From positions 62,001 to 126,000 of the forward strand of contig JBBSBH010000002.1 in NCBI GenBank assembly GCA_038251405.1: 64,000 nucleotides of DNA, in the 5' to 3' direction. Source of the stretch: JADJLQ01 sp038251405 (GTDB taxonomy: Bacteria > Bacteroidota > Bacteroidia > Chitinophagales > Saprospiraceae). Every line of letters begins with the position of its first letter. The first letter of the stretch is position 1. The position numbers were made by a program, and so were the translations under genes. Positions 25,009 through 32,618 of this stretch are shown here, in pieces. The notes under the pieces are model-generated. The model ran no database searches and was not told where the DNA came from. It saw only the letters and a program-made list of their open reading frames with translations.

Positions 25009-25746
25009 ATGACAAAGAGGAAAAAAATAATTATCTCCGGACTAGCATTAACCACAATAACACTATTGACCATGGGAATATTTAGTTTTTTTAAAAAATC
25101 ATCTGAAGTTGTAACAACTTCAACCAATCCCTACAAGGACAATCCAACAAATCTTATTTACAACCTTTTGTTTTGCGATAAGATTGACTTATTTAAAAGT
25201 AATACAAAACCGCCTTACACTTATCCATACGACATTTTGTTTTCAGAGACAAGCAATATCACGGACTTACAGAAAATTATTGACGATAGTGCCTCCGATG
25301 TAAGACTTAAAGTGCTTTCTTACAACAAACAACTTGCCATCGGACATAAACCGAATAAAAAAGAACTGCTTGCTGTAATTGTAGAACTTGGCCTTGACAA
25401 TGGGCTTGACGCCTTAGCTTCATTCAATGACGGAACGGCTCGGTATATTAACCAGACTGGAAAAATTTTGATTTGGGAAACGCGAGACGAAAAGTCAAAT
25501 GAACTGACCCAGGATTTATTTATAAAAAGCCAAAACATTCTTAATCAAATTGGTGTTTGGGACCAACCCAGGCGACCAGCACCAACGAAAGGAAATGTAA
25601 GAATTACATTCCTTGTTTCGGACGGACTTTATTTTGGTGAAGGGCCAATTGATGTTTTATTTAACGATCCCATGGCAGGTCCAGCATTGACATCGGCGAC
25701 TTATTTGCTGAAATATTTAACTGAAAAATCTTTAGAAACAAAATAA
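25009..25746 (+). CDS. Conserved hypothetical membrane-anchored protein
   Basis: 245 aa with one N-terminal membrane segment (KIIISGLALTTITLLTMGIFSFF) and a soluble domain of about 210 residues. Notable blocks are NLIYNLLFCDKIDLF, YPYDILFSE, LAVIVELGLDNGLDALASFNDGTARYINQTGKILIWE and RITFLVSDGLYFGEG. I do not assign a function. The repeated aromatic-glycine patterns suggest an alpha/beta domain exposed outside the membrane. It is intact, with surrounding gaps on both sides and no operon partner. Confidence 0.6.
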   Translation: MTKRKKIIISGLALTTITLLTMGIFSFFKKSSEVVTTSTNPYKDNPTNLIYNLLFCDKIDLFKSNTKPPYTYPYDILFSETSNITDLQKIIDDSASDVRLKVLSYNKQLAIGHKPNKKELLAVIVELGLDNGLDALASFNDGTARYINQTGKILIWETRDEKSNELTQDLFIKSQNILNQIGVWDQPRRPAPTKGNVRITFLVSDGLYFGEGPIDVLFNDPMAGPALTSATYLLKYLTEKSLETK

Positions 25747-25899
25747 CAACATTAGACAGAAAAGAAACCCAAACTTTCTACCGGGGGTTTGGCAAATAGC
25801 GGTGAAGTAGTCATTTGATGTATATGCCATTTAATTTAACCTGGTAGCGGCTTGATAGTTTTGTGCTTTTTAATCCAGATCATAAAATTCAAATTGGAA

Positions 25900-26358
25900 A
25901 TGGAAATAAATCTGACACCAATAGCGACAATAAAAAATTCACGAAAATTACCAATAGACGATAATTGGAAAGAAATTATCTCCGACATTGAACTTGCAGA
26001 GCATATTCCTACAGAAGCATTTGAAAATATTTCAGATTTTTCACATTTAGAAATCATATACTTTCTTGATCAAGTAAAAAATGAAGATATTATTTATTCA
26101 GGGCGACCAAGAGGCCATCCAAGCTATCCAATAGTTGGCATTTTCGGGCAACGCAAAAAGGACAGGCCAAATACAATTGGACTTTGCACCGTTAGACTTT
26201 TAGCACATCATGGAAGGACTTTGACAGTAAAGTATCTTGACGCTATTGACGGGACACCAGTGCTGGATATAAAACCAGTTTTCAAAGAATTTCAGCCTAA
26301 AGGTAAAATTAAACAACCAATTTGGGTTGAAGACCTGATGAAAAATTATTGGAATTAG
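25900..26358 (+). CDS. TsaA/TrmO-like tRNA methyltransferase family protein
   Basis: 152 aa member of the TsaA-like beta-barrel family. TrmO uses S-adenosylmethionine to N6-methylate t6A37 in tRNA-Thr. Motifs are PIATIKNSR at the start, HLEIIYFLDQV, SGRPRGHPSYPIVGIFGQRKKDRPNTIGLCTVRLL and LDAIDGTPVLDIKPV (cited by core segments). The last is the DxDGTPVLDIKPY signature. Start ATG 25900 is chosen over 25852, because the family starts just before xxPIGxI. TAGTTTTG at 25856-25863 may be its -7 box. It lacks the C-terminal extension of E. coli TrmO. Confidence 0.8.
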   Translation: MEINLTPIATIKNSRKLPIDDNWKEIISDIELAEHIPTEAFENISDFSHLEIIYFLDQVKNEDIIYSGRPRGHPSYPIVGIFGQRKKDRPNTIGLCTVRLLAHHGRTLTVKYLDAIDGTPVLDIKPVFKEFQPKGKIKQPIWVEDLMKNYWN

Positions 26359-26534
26359 AGGCTAAGCTACAAGTCCGTCAAATAAGAGACCGTCACTCAC
26401 CGGACTAGATAAGAGAGTGCTTTTATATCTGCTACCCTTTTAGTTTTGGATCGTAGCCTTCCATGAAACGAACTTTCCTGTTAGTAGACACTCCTATGAT
26501 ATTTTTAGTCTATTTGAAAAAAAATGGAAAATTT

Positions 26535-26581
26535 TTGCGAAACCGAATAGTTTCACATATATTTGCAACCGAATAGTTTCA
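26535..26581 (+). promoter_or_regulatory. Promoter with two ArsR-type operator copies
   Basis: TTG at 26535-26537 and TATATTTG at 26558-26565, spaced by 20 bases, fit the Bacteroidota -33/-7 promoter. AACCGAATAGTTTCA occurs at 26541-26555, inside the spacer, and again at 26567-26581, just after the -7 box. The first copy sits within the inverted repeat GAAAC-N6-GTTTC (26539-26554). A bound repressor would cover the promoter, consistent with autorepression by the ArsR-like product of the next gene. Confidence 0.75.
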
Positions 26582-26597
26582 TATAAAAATATTTTAA

Positions 26598-26936
26598 ATG
26601 AGAAGAGACATTTTTCAAGCCATCGCAGACCCGACCAGAAGAGCCATTATTGTTCTTATTTCACTACAAGCCATGACCCCAAACACCATTGCCGAAAATT
26701 TCAACACCACCCGTCAAGCTATTTCCAAGCACCTTCGAATTTTGACAGAATGCCAACTGGTGAAACAGGAATACAATGGACGGGAAATTTATTATTCACT
26801 TAAAGTTGAAAAAATGAAAGAGATAGACCAATGGATAGAACAATTCAGAAAAATCTGGGAAACCCGGTTTAATCAATTGGACCATTTATTAACAACCATG
26901 TCTACCGAAAGGCAGGCAATTAAAAAACAGAAATAA
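26598..26936 (+). CDS. ArsR-type winged-helix repressor
   Basis: 112 aa DNA-binding protein. The pattern is the SdpR/ArsR subgroup that precedes SRPBCC genes: RRDIFQAIADPTRRAIIVLIS, MTPNTIAENFNTTRQAISKHLRILTECQLV (recognition helix) and REIYYSLKVEKMKEIDQWIEQFRKIWE. No metal-binding Cys/His cluster is visible, so it is unlikely to be a metal sensor. The stop overlaps the next start (TAATG, 26934-26938), so it is translationally coupled to the SRPBCC gene. Two operator-like copies lie in its promoter. Confidence 0.93.
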   Translation: MRRDIFQAIADPTRRAIIVLISLQAMTPNTIAENFNTTRQAISKHLRILTECQLVKQEYNGREIYYSLKVEKMKEIDQWIEQFRKIWETRFNQLDHLLTTMSTERQAIKKQK

Positions 26937-27481
26937 TGTTAAACGAAGAGAAATCCCGTATAGCGGGAAAAACAGATTTGCATTCCGATAGCTTTCGGAA
27001 TAATTTTACCGTTGACAAAACAACAAAAACGGTATTCGTAAACAGAGAATTTGCTGCCAGCCTTTCACTAGTATGGGATGCTTTTACCAAACAGGAAATT
27101 TTGGACCAATGGTGGGCACCCAAACCCTGGGCATCAAAAACAAAATTTATGAATTTTGAAGTTGGCGGAAAAAGATTCTATGCTATGGTAAGCCCGGAAG
27201 GACAAGAGCATTGGTCAATTCAGAAATTTACTTCCATTAGCCCAAAAACCAATTTCAAATATTTGAATGCCTTTGCAGACAAAGATGAAAACCCGGAATT
27301 GCCAGGTTCTGATTGGGATTTGAATTTCAGTGAACAAAACGGAACGACAAAAGTCAGTATCACCATTAAAAACGAATCTCTTGAGCGCATGGAAAAGATG
27401 ATTGAAATGGGTTTCGAAGGAGGATTTACCATGACATTGAACTACCTGGAAGTATTATTGGAAACTTTATCGCAAAAATAA
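26936..27481 (+). CDS. SRPBCC (AHSA1/START-like) domain protein
   Basis: 181 aa protein of the activator-of-Hsp90-ATPase-1-like SRPBCC superfamily, which binds hydrophobic ligands. Core motifs: VFVNREFAASLSLVWDAFTKQEILDQWWAPKPW, FEVGGKRFYAMVSPEG, and GFEGGFTMTLNYLEVLLE. The first 30 residues are unusual: family members usually start near NNFTVDKTTKTVFV. The DNA for this extension contains two hairpins (CCCG/CGGG at 26955-26967 and ATTCCGA/TCGGAAT at 26982-27001), suggesting a palindromic insertion fused to the gene start. Operon with arsR (1 bp overlap). Confidence 0.88.
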   Translation: MLNEEKSRIAGKTDLHSDSFRNNFTVDKTTKTVFVNREFAASLSLVWDAFTKQEILDQWWAPKPWASKTKFMNFEVGGKRFYAMVSPEGQEHWSIQKFTSISPKTNFKYLNAFADKDENPELPGSDWDLNFSEQNGTTKVSITIKNESLERMEKMIEMGFEGGFTMTLNYLEVLLETLSQK

Positions 27482-27492
27482 TCCCAATACCT

Positions 27493-27521
27493 CCCTGTCG
27501 GCAGACTGTCGGCAGACAGGG
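27493..27521. repeat. Short palindromic repeat after SRPBCC gene
   Basis: CCCTGTC (27493-27499) pairs with GACAGGG (27515-27521), and the interior holds the 11-base direct repeat CTGTCGGCAGA twice. GCTATCGGGA follows. It resembles short palindromic repeats common in Bacteroidota genomes and lies between SRPBCC and the VOC gene. A weak attenuator role is possible. Confidence 0.5.
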
Positions 27522-27585
27522 CTATCGGGAAAGTTTGGCAAGCAATTAAGAAAATAAACAATTTAACAATCTAAAAAATAAAATT

Positions 27586-28032
27586 ATGGCAGTCATTAAT
27601 CCTCACATTAACTTCAACGGAAATGCAGAAGAAGCATTTACCTTTTACAAATCAGTATTTGGCGGAGAGTTTGCAAAGATTATTCGTTTCAAAGACATTT
27701 CTAGTCCTGAATTCCAGGTTGCAGAAAAGGAAGAAAATAAAATTATGCACATTGCTTTGCCTATCGGTAAAAATAATATGCTGATGGCAAATGATGTTCC
27801 GGAAATTTTTGGAAAAACAAACGAAAATGAGAATAGAAGTAAAATTGCAATCAGTTCGGAAAGTAAAGAAGAAGCTGACAGAATATTTAACGGGCTTTCA
27901 GCAGGAGGACAAATAGAAGGGCCTATTGGTGACAGTCCCTGGGGGTCATATTTTGGTTGTTTTAGAGACAAATACGGTATTGAATGGATGGTGGACTTTG
28001 ACCCAAAATATAAAGGGCAAATAGAAAATTAA
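27586..28032 (+). CDS. VOC / PhnB-like glyoxalase-fold protein
   Basis: 148 aa protein with the PhnB-like VOC fold. AVINPHINFNGNAEEAFTFYKSVFGGEF opens it, HIALPIGKNNMLMANDVPE follows, and the second repeat ends GSYFGCFRDKYGIEWMVDFDP. Metal-ligand positions are only partly conserved, as is usual in this subfamily, so enzymatic activity is uncertain. It lies 104 bases downstream of the SRPBCC gene, with a short palindromic repeat between, and probably belongs to the arsR-led operon; ArsR-SRPBCC-VOC strings are common in Bacteroidota. Confidence 0.88.
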   Translation: MAVINPHINFNGNAEEAFTFYKSVFGGEFAKIIRFKDISSPEFQVAEKEENKIMHIALPIGKNNMLMANDVPEIFGKTNENENRSKIAISSESKEEADRIFNGLSAGGQIEGPIGDSPWGSYFGCFRDKYGIEWMVDFDPKYKGQIEN

Positions 28033-28044
28033 AAGAACGAAAGT

Positions 28045-28056
28045 CTAATCGAGTGG
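28045..28056. repeat. Shared 12-mer CTAATCGAGTGG (copy 1)
   Basis: CTAATCGAGTGG begins 13 bases after the VOC stop. The identical 12-mer occurs at 30815-30826, 23 bases after the stop of the hydrolase pseudogene. Sequence beyond the 12-mer differs. It may be one core of a recombination site. Confidence 0.45.
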
Positions 28057-28150
28057 TTGGCTTTTCGCGCTGTAGCTGATGAGAACCCCCTCTTTCACAA
28101 AAGCCTGCAGGCACATTTATCCTGTATTGCAGCGTCGGGATTGATAACAC

Positions 28151-28675
28151 GAGCAATTAGAAAATTTGGGATTCAAAGCATCTAATATAGATTTTCTTGT
28201 ATTAAGCCATCTACATTCTGACCACACAAGTGGTTTAAAATTGGTGAATATTGCGAAAAAAATATTGGTTAGTAATTTAGAATGGCAATAAGCTCAAGAC
28301 AGATCAAGTCGATATATTTCGAATATGTGGAAGGGTGTAAATGTGGAACAATTTGGGTTTACCCAAACAGGAATTGGGCCAGAGGGATTATCATTCGATT
28401 TGTTTGGAGATGAAAGTATAGTTTTTGTTTATACGCCAGATCATACCATGGGACTTGTAGCAACAATAATTAATAAGAACAATAAATTTGCATTCTTGAT
28501 GTGCGATGTTGGTTACACAAGAAAATCCTGGGAACAAATGATTATGCCCGGTGTCCAAGTAGCTAAAAATAAAGTAAGAAACATCATTAGAATGGCTTAA
28601 GTCTGAAAGCCAAATTGTATTGAAGCCATTGCCAATCACGACTCCGAAATAATTCCACATATAATTGAATTATAA
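28151..28675 (+). pseudogene. Metallo-beta-lactamase-fold hydrolase, decayed
   Basis: The frame starting near 28151 reads DFLVLSHLHSDHTSGLKLV, the HxHxDH zinc motif of the lactonase-like MBL group. TAA at 28289-28291 interrupts it. It resumes with VYTPDHTMGLVATIINKNNKFAFLMCDVGYTRKSWEQ (second zinc region in PDHT). Two further shifts after 28590 lead to SLEWLKSESQIVL and then NHDSEIIPHIIEL with a stop at 28673. The N-terminus is missing. Intact relatives resemble N-acyl homoserine lactonases. Confidence 0.85.
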
Positions 28676-29064
28676 ATAGATGCCATTAAAAGTTATTTAC
28701 CGAGCTTGAGGATTTAGACTTAATTTAAAGATGCTTTTTTACTTGAAAAATTAATGTTTAGAGGAAAATATCGCAGTTCCAATCCCCAACCTCGACAAGC
28801 AGTTCCAAAACAAGAAAGTTGGTAGTAAGTCTTGAAATTGAAGAAGGAATCGTATTGTCAAATTCAAATGGAGAAGTTAGTGCATTAAAAATATTCATCC
28901 ACCTTTTAAAGAGAGGTACAGATACTGATAAACTTATTGAAACTTTTTGAGGCATATGAAACTTTTGTACAAGAAATCCTGTGGGGAAGGAGAAATTTTA
29001 ATGAGGCACGTTACCTTACAAAATTTTATCTTAGCATCAAGAAAATATACAGCCTCCTACTTAT
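28676..29064. other. Gap with unidentified gene debris
   Basis: 389 bp. Around 28825-28947, one frame reads VVSLEIEEGIVLSNSNGEV...LLKRGTDTDKLIETF before TGA, and then AYETFVQEILWGRRNFNEARYLTKF continues in the same frame. This is probably the end of a lost gene that I cannot name. No repeats were recognised. Confidence 0.4.
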
Positions 29065-29646
29065 ATGTTAGATAAAATAAAAGAAGCTTTCAGGCAGTTT
29101 ACATTTCTAACGCCGTTTGATTTAGCAGAGCTTGCTTCTATTATGAAATTGCGCAAATTTGATAAAGGTCAACACGTAGTTCTGGTAGGTGAGTATAACT
29201 ACGAGGCCCTGAAAGTTATTAAGGGTTTGCTGTGTCACTACATTGTGGATGAGAATGGAGATAACAAGACATTGTTGTTTGTACCGGAAGGAATGAATTC
29301 GGGTTCACTGCAAACAACTATTAACGGACGGGCTGCCGATGAAAATATTGTTGCCCTTGAAGATACTCTGATGATTGTTGCAGATACAAGAGAACTCGAT
29401 AAGTTGTCCGCGAGCAACATCCGGATTTTGAAAATGGTAAACCAAAGCTACAAACAAATTATTACGATGGCAGGCGAACGCATTAAGTTTCTGATAGCAC
29501 ACAGCCCGGAAGATCGTTATATCCATTTCAGATAAATTTACCCCGATTTAGAACAGCGGATAAGGCAGAAAGACCTGGCCTCGTACCTCGGGGTTACTGT
29601 AACTTCACTTTCTCGTATGCGGGCGCGCCTGGTCGAAAAAAAATAA
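29065..29646 (+). pseudogene. Crp/Fnr regulator with in-frame stop before the HTH
   Basis: 29065-29535 encodes the effector-binding barrel (LRKFDKGQHVVLVGEYNYEALKVIKGLLCHYIV) and the dimer helix up to APEDRYIHFR-like sequence (AHSPEDRYIHFR). TAA at 29533-29535 then stops it. The same frame continues without further damage through YPDLEQRIRQKDLASYLGVTVTSLSRMRARL, the complete HTH, to a stop at 29644-29646. One base change (for example AAA to TAA) explains this. Either the gene is freshly dead or it yields a DNA-binding-deficient protein. Confidence 0.88.
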
Positions 29647-29714
29647 AAGGGACTTCAGCGAAATTGTCTTAAGAATGATTCAACCTTCTGGGAAATAAGA
29701 TTAGACAAAAAATT

Positions 29715-30792
29715 ATGACAACAGAAAAAAAGAAAAAATCACTTCTTAAACGAATTTTAAAATTCACTTTTCGTGGAATTGGAATTATACTTTTCATTTT
29801 CATTGGGTTAAGTTTAATACCCATTCAGCAGACGGTTAAACCAATTAAGCCAGTACCTGACATGCAATATTGGACACTTGCAGATGGCTATAAGATTGCG
29901 TTCACAAAAATTTCAGGCGACACTTCAAAAGTAAATACTCCAATTATTTTTCTGCACGGTGGACCAGGTGGTTATATTCATTCATCAATAATAGAACGGA
30001 TGAAAGAAATTGCAAAACTTGATTATGACATTTATTTATATGACCAAATTGGCTCAGGGCTTTCTGACAGGTTAAAAAGACCAAAAGACTATTCATTTGG
30101 CAGACACGTTTCAGACCTGAAAGAGATTGTAACTAAACAAATAAAAACACCAAAGGCTATTCTGATTGCTCAGTCATTTGGGGCATTATTGGCCACTCAT
30201 TTCGTATCACAAAATCCTATGCTAGTGGAGAAAATAATTTTGACTTCGCCGGGACCATTTCAACCAATGCAGTTAGACAACGACGGAAAGATGGTTGATT
30301 TGACTAAAATTTATCCAAAACCAGATACTTTGAAGTTTAGAGAACCCAAAACAGTTTGGCAAGAAGTTGAAGGAATGCAAGTTACTCCAAGAGTAATTAT
30401 GGCCAGTTTTTGTTCTATGGTGTTTAACTTCAAATGGGCTTCTGATAGAGAAATGCGACTTAACAAATACTATGGCTACAAAATTTACTGTTGGTATGGT
30501 TTGCGATCCAAAAAATATTTTACCTGAAGAAGGTGGTGGGGGTGGATATTCCCATATTTTCAGTAATTGGTATGTTGGCGTTGAAGACCCAAGACCTATA
30601 TTAAAAAACATCAACGTTCCAACTCTTGTACTGCAAGGTCAATGCGACCAAAACGTTTTTGCCGATGCATATGAATATGCAGACCTGTTCAAAGGAAAAT
30701 ATGAATTTTTAAATGACGCAGGACATGAAATTTGGTGGGAAAAGCCTAACGAATTTGTTTCAATTATTTCAAAATATTTGACAGAAAAATAA
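29715..30792 (+). pseudogene. Prolyl-aminopeptidase-like alpha/beta hydrolase, frameshifted
   Basis: The first frame (29715-30527) has an N-terminal membrane anchor, oxyanion motif FLHGGPGGYIH, DQIGSGLSD, and nucleophile elbow AQSFGALLA. A single shift near 30470 moves to the frame of 30472-30792, containing TKFTVGMVCDPKNILPEEGGGG, LVLQGQCDQN (Asp) and NDAGHEIWWEKP (His). All catalytic parts exist but in different frames. It could be a sequencing indel, but several neighbours carry true stop codons. The intact protein would be an anchored proline iminopeptidase-like hydrolase. Confidence 0.85.
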
Positions 30793-31224
30793 TGACGAAA
30801 AAGAAAAACTACTACTAATCGAGTGGACAACTGGCCTAGTTATCCCAAGCGAGTAACGCCCCTTTCATAGAATCCCTTTGGGACATAACTTATTCAAATA
30901 TCATCTTCTGGAATTATACCGTATCGCAGCAGCAGACCACTTTATGCTCTGGCCTCTTATACAGCCCTGCCCGAAGTCAGTCGGGGGGTCATTATATTCC
31001 TGAGGATACCCTGGGATTCATTACAACATGCTGCAATAATAATCAAGCATCAAAACATACCCCTACGCGCTACACTCCATAGCCAAACCGTTATGCACAT
31101 GTCTTTATAGCCTGAAAGCTTTGAAGTATATAAAATTTACCTTCTGAAAGTCCACTTAAAAATGTACCGGTTTATTAAAGTTACTTTTGTTTTTAACTAA
31201 GCCACTTAATCATTAATTAAAATC
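30793..31224. other. Gap with shared 12-mer and attC-like core
   Basis: 432 bp, visibly richer in G+C than its surroundings between about 30830 and 31090. It contains CTAATCGAGTGG (30815-30826, also at 28045) and GCCAAACCGTTATGCACA, whose CGTTATGCA (31089-31097) resembles the CGTTATATGCA end of the hairpin at 17038. TACTTTTG (31182-31189) is a possible -7 box for the iron permease gene. Confidence 0.45.
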
Positions 31225-31683
31225 ATGACAACAAAAAAGAAAAAATTAAGCATCTTTGAAAATGCAGCACACAAGGCGATTGAATTTACTGGTTCAACAC
31301 CAGCATTAATGATTGCTTTAAGCATTATCCTGGTCTGGATAATTACCGGTCCTATGTTTCACTATTCCGATACTTGGCAGTTGGTTATAAACACTGGAAC
31401 CACCATTGTAACTTTCCTGATGGTATTTCTTATACAACGGGCCCAAAATAAAGATTCAAAAGCCCTGCATATGAAACTGAATGAACTGATTGCCTCACTA
31501 AAAGGACCAAGCAACAGACTTGTTGATGTGGAAAATATTCCAGAAGATGAACTGGAAATACTTCATAAATTTTATTCTGCTCTTGCTGAAATGTCTTCAA
31601 AAGAAAGTAACCTATCTGTGTCTCATTCTATTGACGAAGCCAAACTCCGGCATAAAGAGAATATGAGTTCTAAAAATAAATGA
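31225..31683 (+). CDS. Low-affinity iron permease family protein
   Basis: 152 aa membrane protein of the Fet4-like 'low affinity iron permease' family. It has two hydrophobic segments (ALMIALSIILVWIITGPM and LVINTGTTIVTFLMVFLIQ), followed by the diagnostic RAQNKDSKALHMKLNELIASL and a charged cytoplasmic tail. The bacterial proteins are shorter than yeast Fet4, and iron transport has not been shown for most. Possible promoter box TACTTTTG at 31182-31189. It is intact. Confidence 0.85.
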   Translation: MTTKKKKLSIFENAAHKAIEFTGSTPALMIALSIILVWIITGPMFHYSDTWQLVINTGTTIVTFLMVFLIQRAQNKDSKALHMKLNELIASLKGPSNRLVDVENIPEDELEILHKFYSALAEMSSKESNLSVSHSIDEAKLRHKENMSSKNK

Positions 31684-31859
31684 AAACCAAACTGACAAAT
31701 GAGAGCTGGCGAATTTCTTGGTTGGAACAAGGCAAATTTTGGGCTGGCTCTGGGTTTCTTATCTTCAAATGATCTTATATCTATCATGCAGGTCAAGCAT
31801 AGGATTATGTTAAATGGCTTCTAAGGCCATTTAAATCAGATGCGATGTAATGCTCATGT

Positions 31860-32174
31860 ATCGATATTATAATTTACAAATGTTTCCATTGAATGGGACG
31901 ATACTCCAAAAATTTCTGCATAAAGGAGAACAAGATATTGTTTGTTGCAAATGCGTCACCCGACAGTTTTGCAACATGTATACAAGAGGCAAGAGATTAT
32001 TGTGACAATCATCCTGATCAAGAAAGGCCTATAACCATCTTTTCATGGAATGAATGGATTGAATGTGGGCATTTATTACCAGATACAAAGTATGGGTTTG
32101 AATATCTGGAAAAATTTAAAGAAGTAATACAAGACTCTTTGAATCCATATCCAAATAGTAGATATATTAAGTAG
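31860..32174 (+). pseudogene. C-terminal fragment of WbsX/GH99-like protein
   Basis: Around 31884, one frame reads VSIEWDDTP. A shift near 31925 leads to KILFVANASPDSFATCIQEARDYC, TIFSWNEWIECGHLLPDTKYGFEYLEKFKEV, the conserved C-terminal part of the WbsX (GH99-like, O-antigen) family, where SWNEWxEGxxLxPDTKYG is characteristic. More than two-thirds of the gene is missing and no other polysaccharide genes are near. A relic. Confidence 0.75.
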
Positions 32175-32618
32175 AATAATGCATATGCTGGCAATTCCGG
32201 GTATAGCCAATTAAGGTCTTCCATGGTTTGCCCATCCCTGGAATCCGATCCAAATTATTTCTCGATAGACAGGAACCTAGTATCCCATACTAGCCAAATT
32301 GGGGATACATTTTGGACAAGTCAATTAAATGAGTCAAAACAATAAGACAGTTTAATTGTTATTAATTTTGATTAAAATGTTATACCTATATGGCAAATTA
32401 TCTGAGAATTGGTCCTTGTTCAGGAATAAATAAAGGATTTCTTTGCAATTGGCTGGTATCGGGCATCAGGTATTTGGAACATGTATTAATAATGAAATAC
32501 ATTTAGAAACATCTTCTTTTAAAACAATATCAATGAATTTTTTTTCACGTGACTTTTACCTGACCAATATTTAATTGCAGAAACGTTATTTAGATAATAT
32601 GTTTGGGGAAGCTATTTT
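32175..32618. other. Gap with promoter for the SDR gene, otherwise empty
   Basis: 444 bp of AT-rich sequence with no ORF that I trust. Its only recognised content is the promoter at 32575-32605. Confidence 0.55.
32575..32605 (+). promoter_or_regulatory. Bacteroidota-type promoter
   Basis: TTG at 32575-32577, a 20-base spacer, and TATGTTTG at 32598-32605 fit TTG-N19-23-TAnnTTTG. The SDR start codon lies 14 bases after the -7 box, so the transcript leader would be very short. Confidence 0.6.

Noticed and set aside
29715..30792. Two separate hydrolase genes
   Set aside because: The second frame begins exactly where the first loses family similarity, and the catalytic Asp and His are found only in the second, so one frameshifted gene is simpler.
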